Positions 9,574 through 17,089 of a DNA stretch of 42,269 nucleotides are shown here, piece after piece; the first letter of the stretch is position 1, and each line of letters starts with the position of its first letter. The position numbers and the translations under genes are program-made. The stretch is from a virus, in the IMG/VR virus record IMGVR_UViG_3300025324_000019, positions 1 to 42,269 of that record. The stretch is one strand, 5' to 3'. The notes beneath the pieces were generated by a model. That model worked only from the letters and a program-made list of their open reading frames with translations, was not told where the DNA came from and made no database searches.

Positions 9574-11771
9574 AAAAACTCCTTTTCACTTTAGTCTTTT
9601 TCGCCTGGGCGTCATCGGTCGACGCTACGACGTATTACGTGGGTAAAAACGTCGGCGGAGCTTCGGACGCCCACGGATGCACGAACGACACTACCGATAT
9701 TTGTCTGACCATCGCAAGGGGGTTTGCTGTTATCGGGACCACGAATGGTGCCGGTGCAGGACATACGGTGAAGATTTATGCAGGCACTTACGCCGAGTCG
9801 ATCAGCTATTTACAAATTCCTACTGGAACATCCAGCGCACAGTTTACGGTTACTATTAATGGTAGCGACAGCGTGGTAATCATGCCTGCGACTGGCAGAC
9901 CTGCGACCTTAAACCAGGGATTCAATAAAGGCTACATCACGATCGACGGTCTGATTTTCGACGGCACAAATATAGGCCCAACCGAAGCGTACGGCGTGGT
10001 TTATGTCCAGAGCGGGGCAGGGATCAAATTCACAAATTTCGAGGTTCGCAACGTCGCGAGGATGAACGGGATACTGATTGCAAAGGGGCAACCAATCCTA
10101 TTCCAAAATTTTTCCGTCCACGATGGCGCGTTTGCCAATGTTGGCACTGGCGGCAACCCTTATACGTATCCGATCTACAATCGCGGTAGCAATCACACTT
10201 TCGAGAACGGTGAAATTTACAACGCACCTAGCTATGGAGTGCATAACTATGACACTACGGCGCCTCTTCCCGCTGGAAATACTTATCGCTCTCTTTACAT
10301 TCATGACACATGCACAGATGCGGCCACGTGCGCTACCTGGGCTGGCGCCGGGATTCTGCTGGGGTCTGGTGGTTCAAACCAACTTTACAATTCGATCATT
10401 GCAAACAATGGCTACGATGGGGTCTCAGTTTGTTGCGGCGCTGGCACGAACGACAACAATTTGATTTATGGAAACACGATTACTGGAAACGACAGATACG
10501 GCATCGTAATCTATTCGGGTTATAGTATCGACGGCACACAGATCAAGAATACCATTCTCTACAACAACACAACCGGAACAATCCTAAACGGCGGAACGGG
10601 TACAGTTGAGGCCACCAACTTCACGACTGATCCAACCTTCGTCGGTGGTACTGACTACCACCTGCAAGTAACCTCGACGGCAAAGACGGGCGGAACCACT
10701 CTCGGAGCGCCGTTTAATGTTGACAAAGACGGCGTGGCGCGGCCTCAAGGGGCTACGTATGCGATTGGTGCTTACGAATATATTGCGGCGGCAGCAACAT
10801 GGGAACTAGTCGTTAATTCGATAAACCCGGCCAGTGGGGCCGCAATAACTGTCTCGCCGAATTCTAACGATGGCGACTGCTCAGGTAACACACCTATCTC
10901 ATCACCCAATTGTACCTTCAACGATGGAACGTTCGTCACGTTGACAGCAGCAGCAACGGCGGGAGGAAATGATTTTACAAGTTGGACGGGCACCTGCAAT
11001 AGCGGACCGGGGCCTAATGTTTGCGTCTTCACGATGGCCAGCGATAAGACTCAAACGGCCAACTACTCGACCCCGACCGGTAACGTGCTGACACTCACGT
11101 CGGGTGAGGGGAGCGGGACTAATCTAAACGATACTTCGCCCGGTGGCACGCATGATGGCACGCTCACCGCTGGAACGACCTGGGGCACATACAAAGGCGT
11201 CAATACGCCCGTCTATGACACTACCCATACAGGCTCCGTAGCAGCGTCGGCGGGCTTGAGTGTTCATCTCACAAACGCATTTACCTTACGTGCTTGGGCG
11301 CTTCCTGCTACGACAACCGGCTGGCAGGCTATTATCGTCAGTAATTATATCTTTTGGCTGTACTCAAGCACCGGCACAGCGGCAACGTCGGGTTGCGACG
11401 GTAGAGTACAGGCAGGATTTACTTCCGCGAGCAGTACGATCTACTGGCGCGTTTGTGGCCCAATTTTGAGTACCACGGTAGCGACTCGATTAGGCGTAAC
11501 CTATAACGGCGATGCTCTTATACTGTATGTTAATGGACGGGAATACGCTCGAATCACGTCCGGGGCACAAATTGACGACTCCACAAGTTCGGGTGTTTCA
11601 ATCGGGAGATCGACAGCTTGGGCCGATCCTGAATTTTGCGATGGTTGTAAAATTTGGGACCTGCGACTAGATGACCGTGCGCTGACCGCCACCGAGATGG
11701 CCGCCGACGCTCCGTCATCATCGAGTCGTGGTGGCATGATGGCGATGGGCGGAACGAGAGCAGGTAGATAA
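9570..11771 (+). CDS. Beta-helix plus LamG surface protein with a signal peptide
   Basis: A 733-residue protein. Residues 1-20 (KKLLFTLVFFAWASSVDAT) look like a signal peptide. Residues about 20-400 form a parallel beta-helix with Asn/Gly-rich rungs (for example NNGYDGVSVCCGAGTNDNNLIYGNTITGN). Residues about 405-500 resemble a divergent InlB-type B repeat (FTSWTGTCNSG, then TMASDKTQTANYS). The last 200 residues are a LamG-like domain with LYVNGREYARI and an LDDRALTATEM end. The combination suggests a second glycan-binding or degrading adhesin. Its stop overlaps the next start (TAATG). Whether it is in the virion or secreted is not known. Confidence 0.65.
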   Translation: MKKLLFTLVFFAWASSVDATTYYVGKNVGGASDAHGCTNDTTDICLTIARGFAVIGTTNGAGAGHTVKIYAGTYAESISYLQIPTGTSSAQFTVTINGSDSVVIMPATGRPATLNQGFNKGYITIDGLIFDGTNIGPTEAYGVVYVQSGAGIKFTNFEVRNVARMNGILIAKGQPILFQNFSVHDGAFANVGTGGNPYTYPIYNRGSNHTFENGEIYNAPSYGVHNYDTTAPLPAGNTYRSLYIHDTCTDAATCATWAGAGILLGSGGSNQLYNSIIANNGYDGVSVCCGAGTNDNNLIYGNTITGNDRYGIVIYSGYSIDGTQIKNTILYNNTTGTILNGGTGTVEATNFTTDPTFVGGTDYHLQVTSTAKTGGTTLGAPFNVDKDGVARPQGATYAIGAYEYIAAAATWELVVNSINPASGAAITVSPNSNDGDCSGNTPISSPNCTFNDGTFVTLTAAATAGGNDFTSWTGTCNSGPGPNVCVFTMASDKTQTANYSTPTGNVLTLTSGEGSGTNLNDTSPGGTHDGTLTAGTTWGTYKGVNTPVYDTTHTGSVAASAGLSVHLTNAFTLRAWALPATTTGWQAIIVSNYIFWLYSSTGTAATSGCDGRVQAGFTSASSTIYWRVCGPILSTTVATRLGVTYNGDALILYVNGREYARITSGAQIDDSTSSGVSIGRSTAWADPEFCDGCKIWDLRLDDRALTATEMAADAPSSSSRGGMMAMGGTRAGR

Positions 11772-12013
11772 TGGACACCGCATACGCACTACTCATCATT
11801 CAGGGTTTGACTGGCATCATTGTAGTCCTCGTTGGCTGGGTCGTAAAGGAAATCAGAAACGATGGCAAGGAAACTTTAAACCGAGTAAGAGAAATCAATG
11901 GCCGCCTGGGGAAAGTCGAAGAATGGAAGGAAATTCACATCAGAGAAGACAATCGCGCACATGAAAACATCGACAAGCTCTGGGATGCCGTTGAGAGATT
12001 GAAGGATCGATAG
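11771..12013 (+). CDS. Small holin-like protein with one TM segment and a coiled coil
   Basis: An 80-residue protein with one N-terminal membrane segment (about residues 5-26, ALLIIQGLTGIIVVLVGWVV) followed by a charged, probably coiled-coil tail ending in AVERLKDR. Position at the head of the lysis cassette suggests holin or pinholin function, or a holin regulator. Membrane topology alone does not prove it. Confidence 0.55.
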   Translation: MDTAYALLIIQGLTGIIVVLVGWVVKEIRNDGKETLNRVREINGRLGKVEEWKEIHIREDNRAHENIDKLWDAVERLKDR

Positions 12014-12021
12014 GAGGTTTT

Positions 12022-12192
12022 ATGCTCGAAAACCTGCGTGGTAGCGTCCGCCCAATCTTGACTTTTCTCTTCGCCGGTGGCTTTTTATATCTGACGATCA
12101 TCAAAGTGGTCTCGGCGGAGGCGTTCATCGGATTGGCAACTTTGATCATCAAATCATGGTTTGATAGCCGGGAAACGGAGAAGAAACCATGA
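12022..12192 (+). CDS. Holin-like protein, two TM segments
   Basis: A 56-residue protein preceded by a strong AGGAGG. Two hydrophobic stretches (PILTFLFAGGFLYLTIIKVV and AFIGLATLII) are followed by KSWFDSRETEKKP. A short charged tail after an SWF or FWF motif is common in small phage holins. The stop overlaps the next start (ATGA). With the preceding gene it forms a two-protein membrane pair, perhaps holin plus antiholin. Confidence 0.6.
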   Translation: MLENLRGSVRPILTFLFAGGFLYLTIIKVVSAEAFIGLATLIIKSWFDSRETEKKP

Positions 12193-12377
12193 AAAAGATA
12201 GCTGCACTTTTGCTGCTAGTCGGTTGCGCTGTCCCTGGCAATAACAGCCCGCCGCGTATTGACGTATCGTGCCTCATTGAACCGCAAACGTCGGGGGTAG
12301 CGGTCATCTCTTGCGCCGATCCGCAGACCTGGATAGAATTCTATCAAAAGAAGATGGAGCAAGGAGTGACGCCATGA
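12189..12377 (+). CDS. Small lipoprotein in the lysis cassette
   Basis: A 62-residue protein with a short signal and lipobox (LLLLVGC, Cys near residue 13), so the mature protein would have about 50 residues. It lies in the lysis cassette and is coupled by ATGA on both sides. It could be an outer-membrane spanin subunit (Rz1-like), but it lacks the usual Pro-rich composition, so the role is open. Confidence 0.55.
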   Translation: MKKIAALLLLVGCAVPGNNSPPRIDVSCLIEPQTSGVAVISCADPQTWIEFYQKKMEQGVTP

Positions 12378-12754
12378 CAACGTGCACATTCCGATATTTA
12401 TCGAGCCTCTGGGGATGGCTCGCCATCGCTCTGGCGCTGTTGCTGTCACTGAACGGGTGTGCAACAAGAAAAGCAACAGATACGATAACAACCGACGATA
12501 TCGCCGTCATGGATAACAGCACGGGCGTAGCTATACGTTCTATCCCGATGCCATTGAGAGAATCGGCTGTCACAAACCCCGACATTGGCTCGACAGGAAC
12601 GCTTAGGTACTCTTATTTTGGAGAGCACGCCTGTACATTAAGCATGGCAGTGTTCGATCCGTCGGATGAAAGGAGTCGTTTATGCAATATGAACGCAAAT
12701 CGCGCAGCGGTTGGCTTGCCACCATTGGATCGGTTGCCGCCTTACTCGCGGTGA
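12374..12754 (+). CDS. Lipoprotein of unknown function
   Basis: A 126-residue protein. I chose the ATG at 12374 because it overlaps the previous stop by ATGA and gives an N-terminal hydrophobic stretch followed by LLSLNGC, a lipobox with Cys near residue 31. The mature part has no recognised domain. The last 73 bases overlap the next gene in another frame, a long overlap for this genome. Overlapping lipoprotein genes are typical of spanin loci, but no inner-membrane spanin with a coiled coil is obvious here. Confidence 0.5.
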   Translation: MTTCTFRYLSSLWGWLAIALALLLSLNGCATRKATDTITTDDIAVMDNSTGVAIRSIPMPLRESAVTNPDIGSTGTLRYSYFGEHACTLSMAVFDPSDERSRLCNMNANRAAVGLPPLDRLPPYSR

Positions 12755-13053
12755 CTGGCTGTAGCTTTTTCGGCCCGGTGCTTAAGGACGACCTCAACGC
12801 TTTCTTGGCGAATGCGAAAACCTACGGCACAGCCAATGACCAAGCCTGCGCGCAAACCCTGGCCGGCAACTGGTCAAAGCTGGAAGCGCTGACGGCTGAC
12901 GATTCGGGCGGATTGGTGGCTTTTGCCTACCGGGCAATCGTATCCAACCGGATAACCCAAACCCTCAAGCAGCAGGCCCTCCAAGACTGCGGCGGGTTGG
13001 CGGCTGAAATTCTAGTCCAGATCGGCAAGTTGGCGATGAAGTTTAGGCCATAG
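12682..13053 (+). CDS. Lipoprotein with helical C-terminus
   Basis: A 123-residue protein with a good AAAGGAG ribosome binding site. The N-terminus has Lys/Arg residues, a hydrophobic core and the lipobox LLAVTGC (Cys near residue 26), so it is probably a lipid-anchored periplasmic or outer-membrane protein. The mature part is helical, with two Cys (DQACAQTL and QDCGGL). This is the third lipobox protein in a row. Lysis (spanin-like) and superinfection exclusion are both possible. Confidence 0.55.
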   Translation: MQYERKSRSGWLATIGSVAALLAVTGCSFFGPVLKDDLNAFLANAKTYGTANDQACAQTLAGNWSKLEALTADDSGGLVAFAYRAIVSNRITQTLKQQALQDCGGLAAEILVQIGKLAMKFRP

Positions 13054-13124
13054 GAGGACACGTTTGAATCCGTTGGAGCGGGATGAGTAGGTATTATTAA
13101 CTCCTGAAAAGCAAAGGAGGCTTT

Positions 13125-13460
13125 ATGTCAGAACAAGAAACGATGGATGGTAGTCCGGCCTTAGTCGAAGTGAATGGCTCAAATAAATTCGCAGACCATC
13201 CGCAAGACCCAGGACAGACTTATATCCGAATCAAGTTTCAAGCGGGTCCGCTCCCCGAAGGCGTCAACGGTTGTTCGATTGAGGACGTGATCGACGTTCT
13301 TGTTGCCCGTCTCGAAGGATTCCAGAAGGGGAATTTTCGCTGTTGCGAGAACGCATGGGCAATTAGGAAGCTCGAAGACGCGAAACTGTGGTTGCTTGAG
13401 CGTACCAGAAAGCGCCAGACCCAAGGTATTGAGGGCACAATGCAGGAGCACAGGAGTTGA
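13125..13460 (+). CDS. tad1: Tad1-like anti-Thoeris protein (signal-nucleotide sponge)
   Basis: A 111-residue protein. Residues about 30-106 follow the Tad1/Acb2-type pattern: a strand (IRIKFQAGPLPE), then VNGCSIEDVIDVLVARLEGFQ, then the signature CENAWAIRKLEDAKLWLLERTRKR and the ending QGIEGT. Tad1 proteins are known to bind and sequester the glycocyclic ADP-ribose signal made by Thoeris TIR enzymes. Here CCENA replaces the CRENA I expect from family members, so a binding-site change is possible. A CTCCT at 13101-13105 can pair with the AGGAG ribosome binding site at 13115-13119, which suggests limited translation. The gene lies inside the lysis cassette, between a lipoprotein and Cys-rich genes. 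Confidence 0.72.
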   Translation: MSEQETMDGSPALVEVNGSNKFADHPQDPGQTYIRIKFQAGPLPEGVNGCSIEDVIDVLVARLEGFQKGNFRCCENAWAIRKLEDAKLWLLERTRKRQTQGIEGTMQEHRS

Positions 13461-13467
13461 GGAGTTG

Positions 13468-13500
13468 ATGCCTCTAACGGAGCAGAAGGGGATGCCGTGA
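13468..13500 (+). CDS. 10-codon micro-ORF bridging to the next gene
   Basis: It begins with ATG after a strong GAGGAG and encodes MPLTEQKGMP. The stop is inside a GTGA that also holds the GTG start of the next gene. It probably acts as a translational bridge rather than making a functional peptide. Confidence 0.35.
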   Translation: MPLTEQKGMP

Positions 13501-13682
13501 CCGATGCACTGAAAGCCTCTTATGGCCACGACCGCCATGTAATCCCCCTCAACGACCTACGTGAGCATCGGGCGGATCTGATTTGCTGGTGTCGTCCGCA
13601 ACGCGACGAAGATGAACCGTGCGTAATTGTTCATAACAGTTTGGATCGGCGAGAAGTATTTGAAAAGGTGCCGGTGCACTGA
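13497..13682 (+). CDS. Small conserved phage protein (HVIPLNDLREH type)
   Basis: A 61-residue protein with a GTG start coupled to the preceding micro-ORF. The motifs HVIPLNDLREH, a CWCRP pair of Cys, and VHNSLDRRE recur in many small phage proteins of unknown function. The CWC and His residues could bind metal. Confidence 0.6.
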   Translation: MTDALKASYGHDRHVIPLNDLREHRADLICWCRPQRDEDEPCVIVHNSLDRREVFEKVPVH

Positions 13683-13683
13683 C

Positions 13684-13908
13684 ATGCCAATTGAATACGA
13701 TTTACTCAAAGATTATCCGATGAGTCTTGAAATATGCCCGAAGTGCGGTGCTGACCCGTTTCGTCAATTTCTGCGTGGTCAGATTCAACGTTGCAAACGT
13801 AAGTGGTTAATCGGCTCGAAGCAGGACTACTGTGCGGTGATTTGCTGGGGGTGCAAGGCGATTGTAGGATATGAAAGCCCATTAATGGAGATGGAGAGGG
13901 CGAAGTGA
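13684..13908 (+). CDS. Cys-rich small protein
   Basis: A 74-residue protein starting at ATG 13684, one base after the previous stop. CPKCG near residue 18 and CWGCK near residue 55 form a likely treble-clef or zinc-ribbon site. It ends in a charged tail and overlaps the lysozyme GTG start. Function unknown. Confidence 0.55.
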   Translation: MPIEYDLLKDYPMSLEICPKCGADPFRQFLRGQIQRCKRKWLIGSKQDYCAVICWGCKAIVGYESPLMEMERAK

Positions 13909-14333
13909 CCCCCGAAGGCCAAGCGAAGCTGATAGAGCATGAGGACGAGGTGCTCCACGCTTACCAGGACAGTCTCGGTTGGTGGACGATCGGAGTCGGA
14001 CATCTGATCGACAAGCGCAAGGGCGGCTCTATCCCTCAGCGGATCTCTCGCCTGCTGCTGGTCGACGACATCGCCGTCAAAACCGCCGAGTGTCGGGCCG
14101 CGTTCGATTGGTTCGACGATCTCGACGAGACCCGCAAAGATGCCATTGTAAATCTTGCTTTCAACTTGGGTACTGAGGGTTTAAAGGGGTTTCCCCTGTT
14201 TATTGCCGCTATGGTCGCCCAGGACTGGAAGAAGGCGGCCTTCGAGCTATGGAATTCCCAATGGGCTAGACAAGTGCAAAAAACACGGGTAGACGATATC
14301 ACGGGCGCGATTGAGTACGGGGTCTGGGATTAG
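13905..14333 (+). CDS. Endolysin, GH24 (T4-lysozyme-like) muramidase
   Basis: A 142-residue lysozyme that cleaves the MurNAc-GlcNAc bond of peptidoglycan. Aligned with T4 lysozyme, the catalytic triad Glu11-Asp20-Thr26 corresponds to Glu13, Asp22 and Thr28 in LIEHEDEVLHAYQDSLGWWTIGVGH. The ARKDAIVNLAFNLGTEGLKGF-like helix region (about residues 75-100) is also typical. There is no N-terminal signal or SAR segment, so release should need a holin, consistent with the membrane proteins upstream. The start is GTG, overlapping the previous stop. It is the last plus-strand gene before the convergent minus-strand cluster. Confidence 0.9.
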   Translation: MTPEGQAKLIEHEDEVLHAYQDSLGWWTIGVGHLIDKRKGGSIPQRISRLLLVDDIAVKTAECRAAFDWFDDLDETRKDAIVNLAFNLGTEGLKGFPLFIAAMVAQDWKKAAFELWNSQWARQVQKTRVDDITGAIEYGVWD

Positions 14334-14423
14334 CTCGCCAAGATGAAGGCGATTCAGGACTCACCGCTCACTTAACATATCCTCGTCGTACTCATCCAAT
14401 TCGCGACACCTATTTTATCCGTT

Positions 14424-14573
14424 TCACGGCCTGATCCCAATTCCTATAAGAGCAGCAGCAATAGCCCATAGGGTGATTGTAGCAACCTCTGGGCCTGGGT
14501 TTCCTGTGCCAACTGCGTTGATAATACTGCCCAAGAGGAACCCCGCCGCTAAACTTAGAAATAGAAGTTTCAC
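14424..14573 (-). CDS. Small membrane protein, two TM segments
   Basis: A 49-residue protein with a GTG start that overlaps the previous stop (GTGA). Two hydrophobic segments (KLLFLSLAAGFLLGSIINAV and ATITLWAIAAALIGIGI) span most of it. It is the last gene of the minus-strand cluster. No family recognised; a late membrane role cannot be excluded. Confidence 0.5.
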   Translation of the reverse strand: MKLLFLSLAAGFLLGSIINAVGTGNPGPEVATITLWAIAAALIGIGIRP

Positions 14574-14707
14574 GGTTTGGCCTCCAGCGCAGCAAGGATA
14601 TAGCACAGAACCGCCAATTGCGCCAGTTGTACATCGAACAACAGGAGCCCAGCGATATTGAAACAGAGACCGGCTGCGGATGCCAATATTGGAATTGATT
14701 TCTTCAT
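14570..14707 (-). CDS. Small membrane protein
   Basis: A 45-residue protein beginning MKKSIPILASAAGLCF, with two short hydrophobic segments and an EAKP end. The ATG overlaps the stop of the gene before it (ATGA). An upstream ATG would only add residues coded in another gene's region. Confidence 0.5.
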   Translation of the reverse strand: MKKSIPILASAAGLCFNIAGLLLFDVQLAQLAVLCYILAALEAKP

Positions 14708-14841
14708 GCCTTTACTTTCCACCATTTCACCCCCGTTCCCGTCAGACTCCACTGACACCCCCGCGTCGGACAATACTGGCCGTCTGCATCCCGCTTGAGT
14801 ATCGCGCCGCAGAATTTGCACCGGAATGGCTTCGTTTTCAC
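14704..14841 (-). CDS. Zinc-ribbon microprotein
   Basis: A 45-residue protein from a GTG that overlaps the previous stop (GTGA). CKFCG near residue 9 and CPTRGC near residue 25 form a small zinc ribbon. It ends in a basic, Trp-rich tail. Coupled on both sides to neighbours. Confidence 0.5.
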   Translation of the reverse strand: MKTKPFRCKFCGAILKRDADGQYCPTRGCQWSLTGTGVKWWKVKA

Positions 14842-15236
14842 GGCTTAACCTTCTTCTCCGCTTCAGCGCGGAAGATGCATTGCAGCCAATGAGCAGCGTT
14901 TGGCGATAAGTTTTTGGGTATTAGCTCAATCGCCTTCTCCCACGTCTCCCGCCTCGCGTTGGCCTTAGCGTCGAATATCTCCGCACAGACCACGCAAACA
15001 TCGGCGTTCGCATCGTCCGGTTGCAGGTTCGCGCCATAGTGACCGCATTCCATCGGCTGCTGTAATTCGTCGATTTCTCGTTGTTTGGCAGCATCGAGGT
15101 CGCGCAGGCCGGCGGCATGTACCGCGCGAAATCTAGCTGGACACCATGATTCGTGCATCCCATCGCCTTCATAAAAGTCAAACCCGCACAAGCAGCCGAA
15201 TATTGTTTTTGCCTTCTCGTCAAATCGATCCATCAT
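14838..15236 (-). CDS. Cys-rich hypothetical protein
   Basis: A 132-residue protein. CLCGFDFYEGDGMHESWC and CGHYGANL...CVVCAE carry paired Cys/His that suggest two metal sites. The C-terminal 45 residues are helical. Tandem ATG ATG start overlapping the previous stop. Function unknown. Confidence 0.55.
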   Translation of the reverse strand: MMDRFDEKAKTIFGCLCGFDFYEGDGMHESWCPARFRAVHAAGLRDLDAAKQREIDELQQPMECGHYGANLQPDDANADVCVVCAEIFDAKANARRETWEKAIELIPKNLSPNAAHWLQCIFRAEAEKKVKP

Positions 15237-15592
15237 TTCACCTCAGTCGTGGCCTCGGCGCGGTTGATTTCGTGACGTTTCTCTGGTGTCAATTCTGCCC
15301 ACAACTTCTGGCTTACAACTACCTGGGCGGCAAGCTGCCGCTCAAGGTCAGCGACCTTTTCCGCGTGAAACCGATTTGCCTCTAGGGCGTCCTGGAGCTT
15401 GCCGTGAGCCGGGAAATCGTGGCAGATACACTGGCATCCTTTAACCCGTCGTAGCCGCTCATTGTCGTTGTGCTCTTTATTCGCCTCTTCCATCCAATGA
15501 TTTGCGGCTTTCGTTTGCTCGGCAAGCTGGGCGCGGAGTGACGCCCTTTCTTCTGATAGTAGCCAGCTTCTCAGTTCCTCGAGTTTGCTCAT
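15233..15592 (-). CDS. Coiled-coil hypothetical protein
   Basis: A 119-residue protein; the ATG at 15592 overlaps the previous stop (ATGA). Residues 1-50 and 75-105 are charged heptad-like helices separated by a CQCICHDFPAHG segment that could bind metal. Function unknown. Confidence 0.5.
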   Translation of the reverse strand: MSKLEELRSWLLSEERASLRAQLAEQTKAANHWMEEANKEHNDNERLRRVKGCQCICHDFPAHGKLQDALEANRFHAEKVADLERQLAAQVVVSQKLWAELTPEKRHEINRAEATTEVK

Positions 15593-15954
15593 GGCTTTCC
15601 CATGGCCTTCAGCGCAGCCAAGCAGATAGCAAGAGGCGCGGTGTTGGCCGTAGCTTCGAGTTTTGGATGTACGGCCGCCATACCGCCAAACGTAAAACTC
15701 GCGCGCCATTCTTCCCTAACGCCGGCAACTTGCCAAAGATGCAACCACCAATGACCACCTGGCCAGTTGCGTAGTTTCTCCACCACTTCCCAAGCTGCTG
15801 CAATGGAGGTGGAATACTCAGGCACAGTATGCCCAAAAACATTTGCTTCTCTGGCCATTCCCGGCGGATAAAGCGGTTGGCCACTGAGCATTACAGCACG
15901 TCTCCACCCCATCACCTCCTCGGCGATTCTGGCGTCCAGTTCCGGGCCGATCAT
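15589..15954 (-). CDS. Phage ABA-sandwich-type protein
   Basis: A 121-residue protein with the pattern ELDARIAEEVMGW, EYSTSIAAAWEVVEKL and a C-terminal TAPLAICLAALKA helix. This order of motifs is the small phage ABA sandwich domain seen in many phages, function unknown. I chose ATG 15954 because family members start just before the ELDA.. helix and because it overlaps the stop of an upstream micro-ORF. ATG 15987 would add 11 Cys-rich residues and is the alternative. Confidence 0.55.
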   Translation of the reverse strand: MIGPELDARIAEEVMGWRRAVMLSGQPLYPPGMAREANVFGHTVPEYSTSIAAAWEVVEKLRNWPGGHWWLHLWQVAGVREEWRASFTFGGMAAVHPKLEATANTAPLAICLAALKAMGKP

Positions 15955-16027
15955 AGCGCATTCATCGCGACAGTCATCGCAACGCATCCCGCCGCCGCCG
16001 GCCGTCGTTTCTTATAGTGGGTTTCAT
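15951..16027 (-). other. Two chained micro-ORFs (17 and 8 codons)
   Basis: From ATG 16027 a 17-codon ORF ends at 15974, where ATGA provides the next ATG. An 8-codon ORF then ends at 15951, where ATGA again provides the start of the ABA-sandwich gene. The first ATG overlaps the stop of the gene before it. No Shine-Dalgarno is close to the second or third start, so re-initiation is the simplest way to use them. Confidence 0.3.
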
Positions 16028-16263
16028 TTTCCTACCTCCAAGTCTCTCAGCAGCCGATCCGCTTCCGCGCGCCGATCAGCGGTAGCACAATGGCACCCGT
16101 CACCAGCATGTTTATTGTTTCGATGCCAATCCGCCTCCAACGCCTTTGCCCACGCATCTACTAGCGCGTCGCAGAGGGCAGCGATGATCGGCCCATATTT
16201 AATTGGGAACGTCCGCAACTCCACATAAAGCCGCCGGGTTTCTATGGGGATGGGGTTGGTCAT
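16024..16263 (-). CDS. Hypothetical protein
   Basis: A 79-residue helical protein. ATG 16263 overlaps the previous stop. A CHCATADRR segment near residue 58 holds the only Cys residues. Nothing else recognised. Confidence 0.45.
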   Translation of the reverse strand: MTNPIPIETRRLYVELRTFPIKYGPIIAALCDALVDAWAKALEADWHRNNKHAGDGCHCATADRRAEADRLLRDLEVGK

Positions 16264-16469
16264 GGCTTCAGTTCCATTTTCCATTCCCAACGAAAAATGC
16301 CAAAGTCGTCCAACGCGGTTTCTTCAGTTACCTTACTTCGCGCTGCTCGTTCCTCGACGATTTTGTGAATCAAGCGACGATAATCGTATCGAATATACTT
16401 GTGGTCACTCGTCCATAACTCATCGGTATTAACACGCCGTAGCATCTCACCGACTTCTTTGTCTTCCAT
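16260..16469 (-). CDS. Hypothetical protein
   Basis: A 69-residue charged protein, rich in Glu and Arg, with an aromatic C-terminus (GIFRWEWKMELKP). The start is supported by an AAAGGAAA ribosome binding site. The 104 bases between it and the HNH gene hold no gene I can support. Confidence 0.45.
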   Translation of the reverse strand: MEDKEVGEMLRRVNTDELWTSDHKYIRYDYRRLIHKIVEERAARSKVTEETALDDFGIFRWEWKMELKP

Positions 16470-16573
16470 ATCTTTTTCCTTTCTTGCGAAAGAGGCATGG
16501 CCGATTGTTGCACCGAGGCTCACGTGATCTGCCTCTATCAAGTGTTATCTTACGACCATGCCCCCTCGGGCGG

Positions 16574-17089
16574 TTATCCGATCCTACGTCTTCGCTCCGT
16601 TCGCTCCTCGTGGTCGTCCTTACAGATCTTGCTATGCCGATACTTTCGACAACTGATCGCGCTACACCTTTTGCAGCGTCGCCAAGTTCGTATCTTTCCA
16701 CGGATAAAAGCCGTGCTCAAATATGCATCAGCGAGTGAATGACCTTGTTTGCATATTTTTAGATTGCGTTGTTTTTCGGCCAGAGTTTCCGGGCCAATCC
16801 CTCGCATGATATTAGTTCTGCGATCAACAGCCTCAAGATGTTGAGGATTGCAACACGATCGAATTCGACAAAGATGATCTATTTCCAATCCTTCAGGTAT
16901 GTTGCCCTTAAATGTCAAATAAGAAAATCGGTGTGCGTAACCATGGTGTGCAGCGCCGAATGAAAGCAAGCCGTAGCCTGCGGTAGATATTCCGCCAAGC
17001 CAAATCCAACAGCCGGTATTCGGTTCGGGAATGTAGCCTTTCTCAAATCGCTCAATCGCTGGTATTCGTGGATAGATTCCTGTTGGCAT
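16574..17089 (-). CDS. HNH homing-type endonuclease
   Basis: A 171-residue nuclease. PNTGCWIWLGGISTAGYG is followed by AHRFSYLTFKGNIPEG, then LEIDHLCRIRSCCNPQHLEAV, with His, Asn and His residues placed as in HNH homing endonucleases. A second Cys cluster (ICKQGH and CKRCS) follows. Free-standing HNH genes of this type nick or cut DNA and spread between phages. The start has an AAAAGGAG ribosome binding site. It follows a second HNH gene and overlaps it by 38 bases. Confidence 0.8.
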   Translation of the reverse strand: MPTGIYPRIPAIERFEKGYIPEPNTGCWIWLGGISTAGYGLLSFGAAHHGYAHRFSYLTFKGNIPEGLEIDHLCRIRSCCNPQHLEAVDRRTNIMRGIGPETLAEKQRNLKICKQGHSLADAYLSTAFIRGKIRTWRRCKRCSAISCRKYRHSKICKDDHEERTERRRRIG

